The notes under the pieces were generated by a model that saw only the letters and a list, made by a program, of their open reading frames with translations, did not search any database and was not told where the DNA came from. From Kosakonia sacchari (GTDB lineage Bacteria; Pseudomonadota; Gammaproteobacteria; Enterobacterales; Enterobacteriaceae): a stretch of 64,000 nucleotides of DNA. The stretch covers positions 554,269 to 618,268 of the forward strand of contig FOAY01000001.1 of the NCBI GenBank assembly GCA_900109485.1, read 5' to 3'. Below, one piece after another: positions 20,187 through 30,960 of the stretch. The stretch's first letter is position 1; every line of letters starts with the position of its first letter. The translations under genes were made by a program, and so were the position numbers.

Positions 20187-20219
20187 AAGGCCATCAGTAA
20201 GTGACTTACTGATGGCCTT
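20187..20219. terminator. Bidirectional terminator between fliT and flhE
   Basis: A perfect 15-base-pair inverted repeat (AAGGCCATCAGTAAG, 3-base loop, CTTACTGATGGCCTT) lies between the convergent 3' ends of fliT and flhE. The T-rich flank on the plus side supports termination in that direction. Confidence 0.8.
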
Positions 20220-20230
20220 AGTCTTCTCTT

Positions 20231-20638
20231 TTAGCGGTAATTAACGATTAGCTGTTGGCTGACAACATTCAGGGCGGGTCGTAACGGGCCGCGCTTATTC
20301 ACCGTATAAATAAAGCGAAATTCACCCGTTGCGGAGAGCGGAAAAGTGATGCTGCGTTGCCCGGCCAGGGAAGGCAGCCGTAAGCAGCGATCGCGACGGC
20401 ACAGCTTGATTTCCAGCCCTGGCGGCGGCGGAGCCAGCAGCGTAATACGCCATGAAACACGGGTAACCTTTGCCGACGCCGGGATCGCAGAAGGCGAGCT
20501 TAACGCTCGCCCGCGTACGATCTGCTTGCCGGTGCGGGTGCTGCCACCCGCTGCCGTATCGCTCCAGGCACCGCTGGAAGGTGCGGCATGCGCTGGCAAT
20601 ACCAGCGCCATGCCCAAAATAGCAGCGGCAGGTATCAT
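20231..20638 (-). CDS. flhE: Periplasmic flagellar protein FlhE
   Basis: Small exported protein of 135 residues with a signal peptide (cleavage likely after AHA, about residue 18). It has the FlhE core: SWRITLLAPPPPGLEIKLC, a second Cys in CRRDRCLRLP, and the family end LIVNYR. FlhE is thought to limit proton leakage through the flagellar export gate. The start overlaps the flhA stop by 4 bases. It is the last gene of the minus-strand operon from fliE or cheR. Confidence 0.92.
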   Translation of the reverse strand: MIPAAAILGMALVLPAHAAPSSGAWSDTAAGGSTRTGKQIVRGRALSSPSAIPASAKVTRVSWRITLLAPPPPGLEIKLCRRDRCLRLPSLAGQRSITFPLSATGEFRFIYTVNKRGPLRPALNVVSQQLIVNYR

Positions 20639-22737
20639 GAATGTGTACCGATTACGGTGGTCATTTGCACCGTTTTGTTGCTGCTGATTTCCAGCGTTGA
20701 CATCACGGCCAGCTGCGGGAAAGCGCGGCGCAGGAAGCGTGAAACCATCAGGCGCAGCCCCGGATTCACCAGCAGTACCGGCGAAATGCCCATCGCTTGC
20801 TGGTCGGTGATGGCGCGTTCGGCCTGCTTCATCAGATTGTCGGCAATACCCGGTTCGATCGCGCTGCCGTTCTGGCGAGCCTGAATCAACAGTTTTTCCA
20901 GCGTGGTATCCAGACCAATCACCTTGATGTCGTTATCCGTGCGGAACCACTGTGCCGTAATGGCGCGGCCCAAACGGATGCGCACCTGCGCAGTCAGTTC
21001 GTCCGGATCGTTTTGTAGCGGAACATATTCGGCCAGCGTATCGATAATGGTGCGCATATCGCGGATAGAGACGCGCTCGGCCAGCAGATTCTGCAACACT
21101 TTGTGGAACAGCGTCAGGGAGATCACGCCCGGGATCAGATCTTCAACCAGCTTCGGCATCTCTTTATTAATGCGCTCCAGCAGTTGCTGCGTCTCCTGGC
21201 GGCTGAACAGTTCTTCCGTATTCAGCGAGATCACGTGGTTAAGATGCGTGGCGATAACGGAACCCGGATCGACCACGGTATACCCCTGAATCTGCGCCTG
21301 CTCGCGGAAGACTTCGTCGATCCAGCACGCTGGCAGACCAAACGCCGGATCTTCGCACGGCGTACCCGGCAATTCCCCTTCGGCGTAGCCAGGGTTAATC
21401 GCCATCCAGCGTTCCGGTTCGATCTCGCCGCGACCAATCTCAACGCCTTTCAGCAGAATACGGTACTCGCCTGGTGCCAGATCGAGGTTGTCGCGAATAT
21501 GGATCGGCGGCGGCAGGAAGCCCATATCCTGGGCAAATTTCTTACGGATACCGCGCACGCGGATCAGCAACTGACCATCCTGCGCGCTGTCCACCAGCGG
21601 GATCAGGCGATAACCGACTTCCAGCCCCAGCACATCTTCCATTTCCACATCGGCCCACGAGGCTTCCGCAGAGGCCTGATCGTTGGCCGCCTGCGCGCTG
21701 GCTTTATCACTATCTTCACGCGTGGCGTTACGGGCAGGCGCTTTCATCTGACGACCACGCATCCACCATGCCAGCCCCAGCAGAACGGCGGTAAACAGCA
21801 GGAAGACAAAGTTCGGCATCCCCGGGATAAGCCCCAGCAGACCAATCACCGCAGCGGAAAGCAGCATCACTTTCGGGTTGTTAAACAACTGCCCGACCAT
21901 CTGCTCGCCGATATCCTGCTCGTTGGACACGCGGGTAACAATCACGCCTGCGGCGGTAGAGATAATCAGCGCCGGGATCTGGGCAACAAGACCGTCACCG
22001 ATAGTCAGCAAGGTGTAGGTTTCACCGGCTTCGCCGACGCTCAGCCCATGCTGAAGCACGCCGATAGCCAGCCCGCCGATGACGTTAATCGCCATAATCA
22101 GCAGCCCGGCGATGGCATCCCCGCGCACGAATTTACTGGCACCGTCCATTGAACCGTAGAAATCGGACTCCTGCGTCACTTCGCTACGACGGCGCTTCGC
22201 TTCGGCTTCACCAATCAGCCCGGCGTTGAGATCGGCATCAATTGCCATCTGTTTGCCCGGCATACCATCCAGCACAAAGCGCGCGCCCACTTCGGCGATA
22301 CGCCCGGCACCTTTGGTGATAACCATAAAGTTAATGATGATCAGAATGGCGAAGACCACGATACCGATGGCAAAGTTACCGCCCACCAGGAAGTGGCCGA
22401 ACGCCTCCACCACGCGTCCGGCAGCGGCCGCGCCGGTGTGTCCTTCCATCAAAATGATACGCGTGGAGGCAATGTTCAGCGCCAGGCGTAGCAGAGTGGA
22501 GAACAGCAACACGGTCGGAAACGCAGAAAATTCGAGGGTTTTCTGCGTAAACATCGCCACCAACAAAATCATCAGTGACAGCACGATATTGAAGGTAAAC
22601 AGCGTATCCAGCAGGAATGCCGGCAGCGGCAGTACCATCATCGCCAGAATCAGCATGATCAGTACCGGGCCAGCCAGAATTTGCCACTGTGTCTCTTTAA
22701 ATGCGGGTAAACGTAATTTACTGGCGATACTGGCCAT
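20635..22737 (-). CDS. flhA: Flagellar export gate protein FlhA
   Basis: Largest export gate component, with about eight membrane helices in the N-terminal 330 residues and a large cytoplasmic domain that binds chaperone-substrate complexes. The 700-residue length is typical (E. coli 692). Seen: the FHIPEP family region (TKGAGRIAEVGARFVLDGMPGKQMAIDAD) between helices and the conserved C-domain. The start codon overlaps the flhB stop (TAATG), and the 3' end overlaps flhE. A linker at about 325-345 is polar and Ala-rich. Confidence 0.96.
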   Translation of the reverse strand: MASIASKLRLPAFKETQWQILAGPVLIMLILAMMVLPLPAFLLDTLFTFNIVLSLMILLVAMFTQKTLEFSAFPTVLLFSTLLRLALNIASTRIILMEGHTGAAAAGRVVEAFGHFLVGGNFAIGIVVFAILIIINFMVITKGAGRIAEVGARFVLDGMPGKQMAIDADLNAGLIGEAEAKRRRSEVTQESDFYGSMDGASKFVRGDAIAGLLIMAINVIGGLAIGVLQHGLSVGEAGETYTLLTIGDGLVAQIPALIISTAAGVIVTRVSNEQDIGEQMVGQLFNNPKVMLLSAAVIGLLGLIPGMPNFVFLLFTAVLLGLAWWMRGRQMKAPARNATREDSDKASAQAANDQASAEASWADVEMEDVLGLEVGYRLIPLVDSAQDGQLLIRVRGIRKKFAQDMGFLPPPIHIRDNLDLAPGEYRILLKGVEIGRGEIEPERWMAINPGYAEGELPGTPCEDPAFGLPACWIDEVFREQAQIQGYTVVDPGSVIATHLNHVISLNTEELFSRQETQQLLERINKEMPKLVEDLIPGVISLTLFHKVLQNLLAERVSIRDMRTIIDTLAEYVPLQNDPDELTAQVRIRLGRAITAQWFRTDNDIKVIGLDTTLEKLLIQARQNGSAIEPGIADNLMKQAERAITDQQAMGISPVLLVNPGLRLMVSRFLRRAFPQLAVMSTLEISSNKTVQMTTVIGTHS

Positions 22738-23879
22738 TAGTTTCTCTCATTTGCAAAATCCATCGACTCAGGAACCGGAAGATCCCTGGGCTGTACAGGC
22801 GGAACTCCGCCAGAGGCGCGCCACCGCCGCAGGCCGTAGACCCAGGCGAGAACTTCTGCGACAGCGCTATAAAGCTCGCCGGGGATCTGTTCGCCAATCT
22901 CACAGTGGCGATACAGGGCGCGGGCAAGCGGCGGCGCTTCAAGCATCGGAATGCGATGCGCAGCGCCCAGTTCACGAATTTTCAGTGCAACTTCGCCCGC
23001 GCCTTTCGCCAGTACCGTTGGCGCACCCATCCCGCCTTCTTTATAAGAGAGCGCGACGGAGTAGTGCGTCGGGTTGTTGACGATGACATCGGCTTTCGGT
23101 ACGTCCGTCATCATGCGATTACGGGCGGCAGCGCGTTGCATCTGCTTAATGCGGCCCTTAACGTGCGGGTCGCCTTCCTGCTGTTTGAACTCGTCGCGGA
23201 TCTCCTGACGGCTCATGCGCAGTTTTTTCAGGTTGCTGGTGATCTGGTAAAACACGTCGTAACCCATTACCGGCAGCAGGAAGAAAATCACCATCAGCAG
23301 GCAGTCAAAAATCATGCCGATGGCGCCGCTCACTGCGGTTGGGAATGAGGCGTTAACCAGTTGAATAAAGTGCGGTCGGTTGTTGTAGACGTACAACGTG
23401 AACCCGCAACCGGCCAGCGCCACTTTCAGGCAACCTTTCAACATCTCTGACAGCACCTGCGCCGAGAACATGCGTTGCAGCCCTTTCATCGGCGACATGC
23501 GCGCAAGATCCACTTTCAGCGACTTGCCGCTGAAGTTCACGCCGCCCAGCAGCATGGGAGAGAGCAGCCCGGTGATGAATAACCCCAGCAAAATCGGCAG
23601 CAGCCCGCTGGCCATCATCGAGAACAGGTAACTGGCCTGCTGAAGCATGGAGCGGGGATCCGTCACCGGCAGCCTGTTCAGCATCAGACCGTTGTGCAGG
23701 ATCTGCATCAGGTTATGGGCAAAATGTTGCCCGCCGGATAACAGCAGCGCCCACCCGGCCAACAACATCAGCAGCGAACTCAGCTCCTTCGAACGCGGAA
23801 TTTGCCCCTCTTCACGCGCTTTTTGTTTTCGGTGGGGTGTGGGTTCTTCGGTTTTTTCTACATCACTTTCTTCGGACAT
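22737..23879 (-). CDS. flhB: Flagellar export switch protein FlhB
   Basis: Export gate component that autocleaves to switch from hook to filament substrates. The 380-residue product has a charged N-terminus (EEPTPHRKQKAREEGQIPRSKE), four membrane helices, and a cytoplasmic domain with the autocleavage motif NPTH in VIVNNPTHYSVAL near residue 270. The C-terminal end is Pro-rich. It is coupled to flhA by start/stop overlap and lies 54 bases behind cheZ. Confidence 0.96.
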   Translation of the reverse strand: MSEESDVEKTEEPTPHRKQKAREEGQIPRSKELSSLLMLLAGWALLLSGGQHFAHNLMQILHNGLMLNRLPVTDPRSMLQQASYLFSMMASGLLPILLGLFITGLLSPMLLGGVNFSGKSLKVDLARMSPMKGLQRMFSAQVLSEMLKGCLKVALAGCGFTLYVYNNRPHFIQLVNASFPTAVSGAIGMIFDCLLMVIFFLLPVMGYDVFYQITSNLKKLRMSRQEIRDEFKQQEGDPHVKGRIKQMQRAAARNRMMTDVPKADVIVNNPTHYSVALSYKEGGMGAPTVLAKGAGEVALKIRELGAAHRIPMLEAPPLARALYRHCEIGEQIPGELYSAVAEVLAWVYGLRRWRASGGVPPVQPRDLPVPESMDFANERN

Positions 23880-23933
23880 ATTCTCTGCCGCTGGCCTCCC
23901 GTTAGTGCCTCATCCCGGCGGGCGAGGCGGTCA

Positions 23934-24575
23934 TCAGAAACCCAGACTATCGAGCAGGTCATCGACCTGATCCTGGCTGGCGACGACGCCGGTTTTGTTC
24001 TGGTCGATTTGCGGGCCGTTCATCAGCGTCGTATCGACCTCTTTCAGACCGGTGACCTCCTCCGGGAGATACTCCAGCAGCACCAGAATCAGCTCTTTCT
24101 CGACGCTTTCGATAAGCGACATCATGCCGCGAATCACCTGGCCGGTAAGATCCTGGAAATCCTGCGCCATCATGATTTCCATCAGTTGGTCATTGGTATT
24201 ACGCGCAAGGCCCGGCGTTCTGGCGAGGAAGCTGCGGGTATCCGCCACCAGTTCGCGCGCATCGGCTAACTCTACCGGCGCGGCAAACCAGCCGTCCCAG
24301 CGAGCGGACAACTGCTCCGCGCGTTCGGCCAGTTCGTCCTGTAAAGGACGCGCCTGCTCGACGCTGGTCAGTGCGCGCTCGGCGGCCTCGGCGGTTTTAC
24401 CGACGACATAATCCAGACGTTCACGCGCATCCGGGATAGCTTCTGCCGCATCGGCAATGGTGCGATCCAGCCCAAGGTCTACCAGGCTGTCGCGTAACAG
24501 ACGGGCCAGGTGGCCAACGCGCGAAAAGAGATTTTTAAAATCGTCAGTCGATTGTGTTTGTGCCATCTTGTCCAT
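23934..24575 (-). CDS. cheZ: CheY-P phosphatase CheZ
   Basis: Dephosphorylates CheY-P to end the tumble signal. The 213-residue product has the long helical hairpin, the catalytic segment [12 protein letters not shown] with the essential Gln, and the C-terminal CheY-binding peptide [13 protein letters not shown], identical to E. coli by eye. The start at 24575 has GGTGG 6 bases before it; an ATG 9 bases downstream is possible. CheZ is typical of beta- and gammaproteobacterial flagellar clusters. Confidence 0.95.
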   Translation of the reverse strand: MDKMAQTQSTDDFKNLFSRVGHLARLLRDSLVDLGLDRTIADAAEAIPDARERLDYVVGKTAEAAERALTSVEQARPLQDELAERAEQLSARWDGWFAAPVELADARELVADTRSFLARTPGLARNTNDQLMEIMMAQDFQDLTGQVIRGMMSLIESVEKELILVLLEYLPEEVTGLKEVDTTLMNGPQIDQNKTGVVASQDQVDDLLDSLGF

Positions 24576-24578
24576 CGA

Positions 24579-24968
24579 TTACCACCCAAGCTTTTCAAAA
24601 ATTTTGTTGAGCTTCTCTTCCAGCGTCGCCGCCGTGAAAGGTTTCACGACATAGCCGCTGGCACCCGCCTGGGCGGCGGCAATAATGTTTTCTTTCTTGG
24701 CTTCAGCGGTGACCATTAACACCGGCATTTTGCTGAAAGCGGCATCGTTACGAATTTCCGTCAGCAGTTGTAAGCCATCCATGTTGGGCATATTCCAGTC
24801 GCTGATGACGAAATCGAAGGTGGAGGCGCGCAGTTTGTTCAGCGCATCCAGGCCATCTTCTGCCTCTTCAACATTATTGAACCCCAAATCTTTCAACAGG
24901 TTGCGAACAATACGGCGCATCGTGGAGAAATCATCGACCACTAAAAAGCGCAAATTGGTATCTGCCAT
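24579..24968 (-). CDS. cheY: Chemotaxis response regulator CheY
   Basis: Diffusible regulator that binds FliM and FliN when phosphorylated. The 129-residue receiver domain has the acid pair Asp12-Asp13, phospho-acceptor Asp57 ([10 protein letters not shown]), Thr87 in MVTAEAKKE and the invariant Lys in VVKPF. It is nearly E. coli-like. The gap to cheZ is 3 bases, so the two are translationally linked. Confidence 0.97.
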   Translation of the reverse strand: MADTNLRFLVVDDFSTMRRIVRNLLKDLGFNNVEEAEDGLDALNKLRASTFDFVISDWNMPNMDGLQLLTEIRNDAAFSKMPVLMVTAEAKKENIIAAAQAGASGYVVKPFTAATLEEKLNKIFEKLGW

Positions 24969-25017
24969 AATTTTTTATTTCCAGGTTAAGTCATTGAACG
25001 GTGAGAGAAACCAGGGC

Positions 25018-26064
25018 TCAGACTCTGCGAGCCACACAGACAGCATGGTTGAGAAGTTGCTGGCTAATCTGGTCGAGATCGGCGATATCGCAGGCGCCGC
25101 CGAGGGCAATCGCTTCTCGCGGCATGCCGAATACCACGCAGGTTCGCTCGCTCTGGGCGACGGTCCACGCGCCAGTCTGGCGCATCGCCAGTAACCCTGC
25201 GGCGCCATCGTGGCCCATACCGGTGAGGATGGCGCCAAGGGCATTTTTACCGGCGCAGCGAGCGACAGAGTGGAACAACGCATCCACCGACGGACGGTGG
25301 CGGTTAATGGGCTGGCCGTTGTTCAGCGCAATCTGGTAGCTTGCGCCGCTGCGCTTCAGCTCCATGTGAAATCCGCCCGGCGCAATATACGCATGGCCTG
25401 GCTGCACGCGCTCGCCTTCGGTCGCTTCACTCACGGAAATCTGGCACAAGTTATTCAGGCGATCGGCGAATGAGCGGGTAAATCCCGGCGGCATGTGTTG
25501 TGCGATAACGATGCCCGGGCAACCCTGCGGCATCGACATCAGGATCTGGCGCAGCGCTTCGGTTCCGCCGGTTGATGAGCCAATCGCAATGATCTTATCG
25601 TTGCCTGCGCGCGGCGCCTGAATCACCCGCGGCGCGGTCGGTTGTCCTTCGCGGCGGCGAACCTGCGCTTTGGCCGCCATGCGAATTTTGTCGGCAATCA
25701 TCTCGCTGTATTGCCCCATTCCGTCATGCAGCCCCATCGACGGCTTGGTAATAAAATCCACCGCGCCCAGCTCCAGCGCGTTCAGCGTAATATCGGAGCC
25801 TTTGCTGGTTAATGATGAAAGCATCACTACCGGCATCGGACGCAGGCGCATCAGACGATCGAGAAACTCCAGCCCGTCCATGCGCGGCATTTCGACATCC
25901 AGCGTCAGTACATCCGGATTGTGTTGCTTGATCAGATCGCGGGCGATAATCGGATCCGGCGCAGCCGCGACCATCTCCATATCCGGTTGCTCATTGACCA
26001 TCTGCGTCAGTATCCTGCGCATCAGAGACGAATCATCAATGCACAACACCTTAATCTTGTTCAT
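25018..26064 (-). CDS. cheB: Chemoreceptor glutamate methylesterase/deamidase CheB
   Basis: Removes methyl groups from receptors for adaptation. Seen in 348 residues: an N-terminal receiver with Asp56 ([10 protein letters not shown]), a linker at about 135-155, and the C-terminal esterase with catalytic Ser in [14 protein letters not shown], His in [12 protein letters not shown] and Asp in [10 protein letters not shown]. It lies 5 bases after cheR and 49 before cheY. Lineup with cheR and a receptor ending in EWETF gives a complete adaptation loop. Confidence 0.97.
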   Translation of the reverse strand: MNKIKVLCIDDSSLMRRILTQMVNEQPDMEMVAAAPDPIIARDLIKQHNPDVLTLDVEMPRMDGLEFLDRLMRLRPMPVVMLSSLTSKGSDITLNALELGAVDFITKPSMGLHDGMGQYSEMIADKIRMAAKAQVRRREGQPTAPRVIQAPRAGNDKIIAIGSSTGGTEALRQILMSMPQGCPGIVIAQHMPPGFTRSFADRLNNLCQISVSEATEGERVQPGHAYIAPGGFHMELKRSGASYQIALNNGQPINRHRPSVDALFHSVARCAGKNALGAILTGMGHDGAAGLLAMRQTGAWTVAQSERTCVVFGMPREAIALGGACDIADLDQISQQLLNHAVCVARRV

Positions 26065-26069
26065 AATTT

Positions 26070-26906
26070 TTACTCTGCGATGCGGTAGACAGATTGCCCA
26101 AGCAGACGGAATGGGCTGTTAGCGCTGTTAACATGTTCCGAGTGCCCCAGAAATAACAAACCATCGGGTTTGAGCATTTTTGCGAAGCGCATGACCAGTT
26201 TTTCCTGCGTTTTATGATCGAAATAAATCATCACGTTACGGCAGAAAATGGCGTCAAAATTGCCCTGGATGTCCCACTGCGGATCGATCAGGTTTAGCTG
26301 GCGGAACTGAACGGCATGGCGTAATCCATCTTTGATTTTCACCAGCTCTTTCTGCGCGCCGGTGCCGCGCAGGAAATGGGTTTTCTTCTGCTGTTCGCTC
26401 AGGCTGTCGATATCCGCCAGGCGGTAAACGCCCTGGCCGGCCTTTTCCAGCACATCGGTATCAATGTCGGTTGCCAGCACGCGCGGGCCGGTAATGCTGC
26501 GGCCCAGTGTCTCTTCCAGCGTCATGGCGATGGACCACGGTTCTTCACCGGTTGAGGCGGCCGCACACCACACGTTGTACATACCGCCTCTGGCCTGCGC
26601 GTGGCGCGCCAGGATCGGAAAGTGGTAAGCCTCGCGAAAAAAAGAGGTCAGATTGGTGGTCAATGCATTAATAAAGACTTGCCATTCATCGCTCTCCGGA
26701 TTGGCGACCAGCAGATTGATGTAATCGGTAAATCCCTTCAGTTCCAGCACGCGGATGCGTCGTGACAGGCGGTTATAAACCATGTCGCGTTTTTGCGGAG
26801 TTAGAACAATGCCCGCACGTTGATATATCAGCGCGCTAATTCTTTCTATTTCATTGTGCGTAAGTTGTTTCTGACCAGACTGATTGGATTCGGTTGCGGG
26901 GTTCAT
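26070..26906 (-). CDS. cheR: Chemoreceptor methyltransferase CheR
   Basis: Transfers methyl groups from S-adenosylmethionine to receptor glutamates. The 278-residue product has the N-terminal helical domain ([27 protein letters not shown]), the SAM-binding domain ([16 protein letters not shown]) and the [10 protein letters not shown] motif. The frame also allows an ATG at 26927, but neither start has a strong binding site. I prefer 26906, which has TGGA 6 bases ahead. It follows fliE on the same strand after about 145 bases. Confidence 0.95.
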   Translation of the reverse strand: MNPATESNQSGQKQLTHNEIERISALIYQRAGIVLTPQKRDMVYNRLSRRIRVLELKGFTDYINLLVANPESDEWQVFINALTTNLTSFFREAYHFPILARHAQARGGMYNVWCAAASTGEEPWSIAMTLEETLGRSITGPRVLATDIDTDVLEKAGQGVYRLADIDSLSEQQKKTHFLRGTGAQKELVKIKDGLRHAVQFRQLNLIDPQWDIQGNFDAIFCRNVMIYFDHKTQEKLVMRFAKMLKPDGLLFLGHSEHVNSANSPFRLLGQSVYRIAE

Positions 26907-27051
26907 AATGTTCCAGTTATTTATCATAATAAGCGGTAGTACCCCTGCCGGGTTTTCAGCGATGCTCAGGTACGCAGCAAAATAATCAGTTATTAATAAG
27001 ATGAAACGAAATGGTTAATTCATTTCGGGGTTATTAAGATAATGGCCGGTA

Positions 27052-27387
27052 TTAAACCGGCATGTTCATTATTTCCTGATAGGCATTAACAAGTTTATTT
27101 CTTGCCTGCACACCAATATTTAATGCCAGCGAAGATTCCTGCATGGAAACCATGACGTCGTTCAAACCAATGCCTTCGACGCCTGACAGATAGCCTTCCG
27201 CCTGGGTTTTGGCATGGTTTTGCATCTGGCTAATTGAATTTACGCTGTTAAATAAAATATCTGAGAAGGATGGATTATTCTCAGTGGATTTAGCAGAAGC
27301 AAATGGATTCAGCGAAGACGCGCCGGTAATTTGACGGGTCTGGCTCTGCATCTGCTCCAGTATGCTGCTGCTCATATTTATTGACAT
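27052..27387 (-). CDS. fliE: Flagellar rod/basal body protein FliE
   Basis: Links the MS ring (FliF) to the proximal rod. The 111-residue product has the family C-terminus (VMVSMQESSLALNIGVQARNKLVNAYQEIMNM). The start at 27387 follows AAAGGTG; an in-frame GTG 9 bases earlier lies inside that binding site and is rejected. It is divergent from fliF, as in E. coli, but here it heads a strand that continues into cheRBYZ-flhBAE. Confidence 0.94.
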   Translation of the reverse strand: MSINMSSSILEQMQSQTRQITGASSLNPFASAKSTENNPSFSDILFNSVNSISQMQNHAKTQAEGYLSGVEGIGLNDVMVSMQESSLALNIGVQARNKLVNAYQEIMNMPV

Positions 27388-27627
27388 AACAAACACCTTT
27401 CTATTAATTGCGGCAATCCTAACATGTGGTCAGACAACAACATAATGTGAAAAGCCGACACAAGTTTCAGCTTATCACCACTTAAGAAACATCGCATTTT
27501 GTAGATAATACGCAACCAGGAAATATCCTGCGGAATAACGATTTACGACTTTATTACATACGCGAAACGCTGAGCCGCTATAGGGTTTCATTTATATAGC
27601 CTCCTTTCACTGTCACAGGAAATTGGC
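27388..27627. promoter_or_regulatory. Divergent fliE / fliF promoter region
   Basis: 240 AT-rich bases between the fliE and fliF starts. By analogy to enteric class 2 operons this should hold FlhDC-activated promoters in both directions. I could not align a convincing FlhDC box by eye. Confidence 0.5.
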
Positions 27628-29277
27628 ATGCTTGCCACTAACAACGGTAATAAAAAGAAAGGCATCGATGATATTAAGACGATGCTTGAAAATATCTGGC
27701 GTAATCCCAGAATCATTTTTTTCATCGCTGCTGCGGCGGCTATTTCTGTTGTGATTGCATTGATGTTCTGGGCGAAAGAGCCGGACTTCCGCATCTTATA
27801 CAACAACATCAGCGAACAGGACGGCGGCGAGATCGTCACCCAACTGACGCAGATGCAGATACCTTATCGTTTTGCCGAACATGACGGTTCTATTCAGATC
27901 CCGGCGGACAAAGTCTATGAGGTGCGCCTGAAGCTGGCGCAGCAGGGGCTGCCGAAAGGCGGTTCTGTTGGCTTTGAACTGCTGGATCAGGAAAAGTTTG
28001 GTATCAGCCAGTTTAACGAACAGGTTAACTTCCAGCGCGCGCTGGAGGGCGAGCTGTCACGCACTATCGAGACGTTAGGTCCGGTGCGTACCGCGCGCGT
28101 TCATCTGGCCATGCCGAAGCCATCGCTGTTTGTGCACGATAAAAAACAGCCGTCTGCGTCCGTAACGTTGAATCTGCTCAATGGCCGTAAGCTGGATGCC
28201 GGACAGGTCAGCGCGATCACCTTCATGATCTCCAGCGCAGTGCCGGGGCTGAGCGCCGATCGCGTCACTATCGTCGATCAAAGCGGACATCTGATGACGC
28301 AGAGTGGCGAACAGGCCACGCAAACCACGCAGCTGAAATATACCCGCAAAGTGGAATCCGAATATGAGAACCGTATTCAGGCGATCCTTGCGCCGATTGT
28401 CGGCGCGCAGAATGTCAGAACGCAGGTCACGGCGCAGATTGATTTTACTCAGCATGAGCAAACTGCCGAGCAGTACCAGCCTAACAGTCGGCCTGAGAAC
28501 ATGGCCATCCGCAGCCGTCAGAGCAGCAACGCGGAGCAGGGCGGTAAAAACAGCGTCGGCGGCGTTCCGGGGGCGTTAAGCAACGAGCCGCCTGCGGCGG
28601 TTACCGCGCCGATTGACCAGCCAGCCAATGGCCAGGGCGGGACAACCACCACCACTACGCCTTACAACAAACAGAACGATGAAACCACCAACTACGAGCT
28701 GGATAAAACGCTGACGCACATCAAGCGTAATACCGGCACGGTGCAGCGCCTCTCTGTCGCGGTGGTGGTGAATTACGTGGCGGATGGCAAAGGTAAAACG
28801 ACCGCGTTAACCAAAGCGCAGCTTGATCAGGTGAATGGTCTGGTCAAAGAGGTGATGGGTTACTCCGACAAACGTGGCGATACCCTCAACGTCGTTAATA
28901 CCCCGTTCACCGATGCCGATACGGAAGCCCCCGTACCGCTGTGGAAGCAACCTGATTTCATTAAGTTGCTGTTCTCCGGCGCGCGTTACCTCTTCGTGGC
29001 GCTCATTGCCTGGATCCTGTGGCGCAAAGCGGTTCAACCGTTCTGGATCAAGCATCAGGAGCTGCTGCTGCATCGTCTGGAACTGGAAAAAGAAGCCCGT
29101 CAGGCGGAGATGGAAGCACAGCAACGTCAGAAACAGCACCACGAAACTGCAAAAGCACAGCAGCGCATGGAGACCGAACAGGAAACCCAGCACCTGCGTA
29201 AGATCGCCGAGCAGGAGCCGCAGATTATCGCGCTGGTTATTCGCCAGTGGCTGAATAAGGAAAAGAAATCATCATGA
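27628..29277 (+). CDS. fliF: Flagellar MS-ring protein FliF
   Basis: Forms the membrane MS ring that holds the export gate and C ring. The 549-residue product has an N-terminal membrane helix at about 31-50, ring-building motifs ([22 protein letters not shown]-like [11 protein letters not shown]), and a low-complexity Thr/Asn/Gly stretch at about 320-350. A second helix lies at about 447-467, and the cytoplasmic tail is Gln/Glu-rich and coiled, ending in the FliG-binding segment. AGGA precedes the ATG by 7-8 bases. The end overlaps fliG by 4 bases. Confidence 0.96.
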   Translation: MLATNNGNKKKGIDDIKTMLENIWRNPRIIFFIAAAAAISVVIALMFWAKEPDFRILYNNISEQDGGEIVTQLTQMQIPYRFAEHDGSIQIPADKVYEVRLKLAQQGLPKGGSVGFELLDQEKFGISQFNEQVNFQRALEGELSRTIETLGPVRTARVHLAMPKPSLFVHDKKQPSASVTLNLLNGRKLDAGQVSAITFMISSAVPGLSADRVTIVDQSGHLMTQSGEQATQTTQLKYTRKVESEYENRIQAILAPIVGAQNVRTQVTAQIDFTQHEQTAEQYQPNSRPENMAIRSRQSSNAEQGGKNSVGGVPGALSNEPPAAVTAPIDQPANGQGGTTTTTTPYNKQNDETTNYELDKTLTHIKRNTGTVQRLSVAVVVNYVADGKGKTTALTKAQLDQVNGLVKEVMGYSDKRGDTLNVVNTPFTDADTEAPVPLWKQPDFIKLLFSGARYLFVALIAWILWRKAVQPFWIKHQELLLHRLELEKEARQAEMEAQQRQKQHHETAKAQQRMETEQETQHLRKIAEQEPQIIALVIRQWLNKEKKSS

Positions 29278-30260
29278 ATGCCGCCGAGAAAAGCGCTGTC
29301 CTCATGCTAACGCTCGGTGACGAGCGGGCTGCGGAAGTCTTTAAGCACCTGAGTACCCACGAAGTGACGATGATCAGTAGCGCCATGGTCTCCATGGGCA
29401 GCTTCACCCATGAACAGCTTTCGTCCGTTGTCCGCGAATTCCGTCGCGACTCCGGCGAGTACGCTGCGCTGGATGTCAACACCAATGAATATCTGCGTAG
29501 CGTGCTGGTGAAAGCGCTGGGCGAGGAGCGTGCCAACGCGCTGCTGGAAGATCTGCTCGATTCGTCAGATGGCAGCAACGGGATTGAGACGCTTAACTTT
29601 ATGGAACCGCAGATGGTCTTCGATCTCATCCGTGATGAGCATCCGCAGATCATCGCCACCATCCTTGTTCATCTGAAACGCGGCCAGGCTGCCGATGTAC
29701 TGGCGAACTTCGATGAGCGTGAACGTAACGACATTATGCTGCGTATCGCCACGTTTGGCGGCGTACAGCCGGTTGCGTTGCAGGAACTGACCGAAGTGCT
29801 CAACTCGCTGCTGCACGGTCAGCATATCAAGCGCAACAAGATGGGTGGTGTTCGTCCTGCGGCGGAGATCCTCAACCTGATGAAATCGCACCAGGAAGAT
29901 GCGGCCATTGCCGCCGTGCGCGAATTCGACCAGGAGCTGGCGCAGAAAATTATCGACGAAATGTTCCTGTTCGAAAATCTCGTCGAGATGGAAGACCGCA
30001 GTATTCAGCGCATCTTGCAGGATATCGATGGTGAATCGCTGATTGTGGCGCTGAAAGGCGTTGACGATGAACTGCGCGACAAGTTCTTCCGCAATATGTC
30101 GAAACGTCAGGCCGATATCATGCGCGACGATCTGGCTTCCCGCGGGCCGGTACGTATGTCGCAGGTCGAAACGGAACAGAAAAACATTCTGCTGGTGGTT
30201 CGTCGTCTTGCCGAGAGTGGCGAGATCGTGATCGGTGGAGGCGACGATGCCTATGTCTAA
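29274..30260 (+). CDS. fliG: Flagellar motor switch protein FliG
   Basis: Rotor protein that takes torque from MotA. The 328-residue product has the middle-domain EHPQ motif ([14 protein letters not shown]) and the C-terminal torque helix with charged residues ([25 protein letters not shown]). It overlaps fliF by 4 bases and fliH by 14. Confidence 0.97.
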   Translation: MNAAEKSAVLMLTLGDERAAEVFKHLSTHEVTMISSAMVSMGSFTHEQLSSVVREFRRDSGEYAALDVNTNEYLRSVLVKALGEERANALLEDLLDSSDGSNGIETLNFMEPQMVFDLIRDEHPQIIATILVHLKRGQAADVLANFDERERNDIMLRIATFGGVQPVALQELTEVLNSLLHGQHIKRNKMGGVRPAAEILNLMKSHQEDAAIAAVREFDQELAQKIIDEMFLFENLVEMEDRSIQRILQDIDGESLIVALKGVDDELRDKFFRNMSKRQADIMRDDLASRGPVRMSQVETEQKNILLVVRRLAESGEIVIGGGDDAYV

Positions 30261-30960
30261 TACGCAATGGCTGGCGTGGAAACCGGAAAACCTCCTGCAC
30301 GATGAGAGCAGTGTAGAGCCTGAATTCCGCCCGACAAGCGCCGCAACGGATCCGGCAACAGAAGCCGCCATGCAGGTTGAGTTGTCCCGTCTTCGCCAGC
30401 AGGCCGAGAAGAAAGGTTATGCCCAGGGCCAGACGCGCGGTATTGAAGAGGGCAAAGCGCAGGGCTATGACGAAGGGTTCCAGCAGGGTCTGCAAGAGGG
30501 CATTGCGCAGGGGCTGGTCGAACAGCAGCAGCGTCAGCAGGATCAGTTGGCGCAGCTTGCGCAACTGATTGATAATTTTAACATTACTCTCGATAGCCTC
30601 GATAGCGTGATGACCTCGCGGCTGGTACAGGTGGCCTTAATGGCGACGCGCAGCATGCTGGGTGAAAGCGCGCTCACGGCGAATGCGCACCAGTGGCTGA
30701 TGACGCGTATTCAGCAACTGCTGAGTGAAGATAGCTTACAGCAGGGCAGTGTGAAGCTGTGGGTCAGCGATAAAGAACCGGAAAGCGTGTTGCAGCAACT
30801 GAAAGCCCTCGTTGAGCCGCGCGGCTGGGAACTCTGTCTCGATGCGCAGATGCTGCCTGGCGGCTGCCGGATCTCAACCGACAGCGGCGATCTCGATGCC
30901 AGCGTGGAAACCCGCTGGAATACGCTCTGTACCCTGAGCCGCGAGGAGTTCTCCTTATGA
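30247..30960 (+). CDS. fliH: Flagellar export ATPase regulator FliH
   Basis: Binds and restrains the ATPase FliI and docks it on the C ring. I start at the ATG at 30247, 6 bases after GGAG, although the frame is open earlier. This gives 237 residues. Seen: the Trp-containing N-terminal tip ([10 protein letters not shown]), a GxxxG-type repeated coiled coil ([20 protein letters not shown] and on to about residue 95), and the C-terminal domain ending in the family motif [14 protein letters not shown]. It overlaps fliG and fliI. Confidence 0.95.
   Translation: MPMSNTQWLAWKPENLLHDESSVEPEFRPTSAATDPATEAAMQVELSRLRQQAEKKGYAQGQTRGIEEGKAQGYDEGFQQGLQEGIAQGLVEQQQRQQDQLAQLAQLIDNFNITLDSLDSVMTSRLVQVALMATRSMLGESALTANAHQWLMTRIQQLLSEDSLQQGSVKLWVSDKEPESVLQQLKALVEPRGWELCLDAQMLPGGCRISTDSGDLDASVETRWNTLCTLSREEFSL

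Noticed and set aside
21103-22152. 349-codon + strand frame opposite flhA
   Set aside because: Antisense shadow: composition rich in His, Gln and Arg with no domain; flhA is unambiguous.
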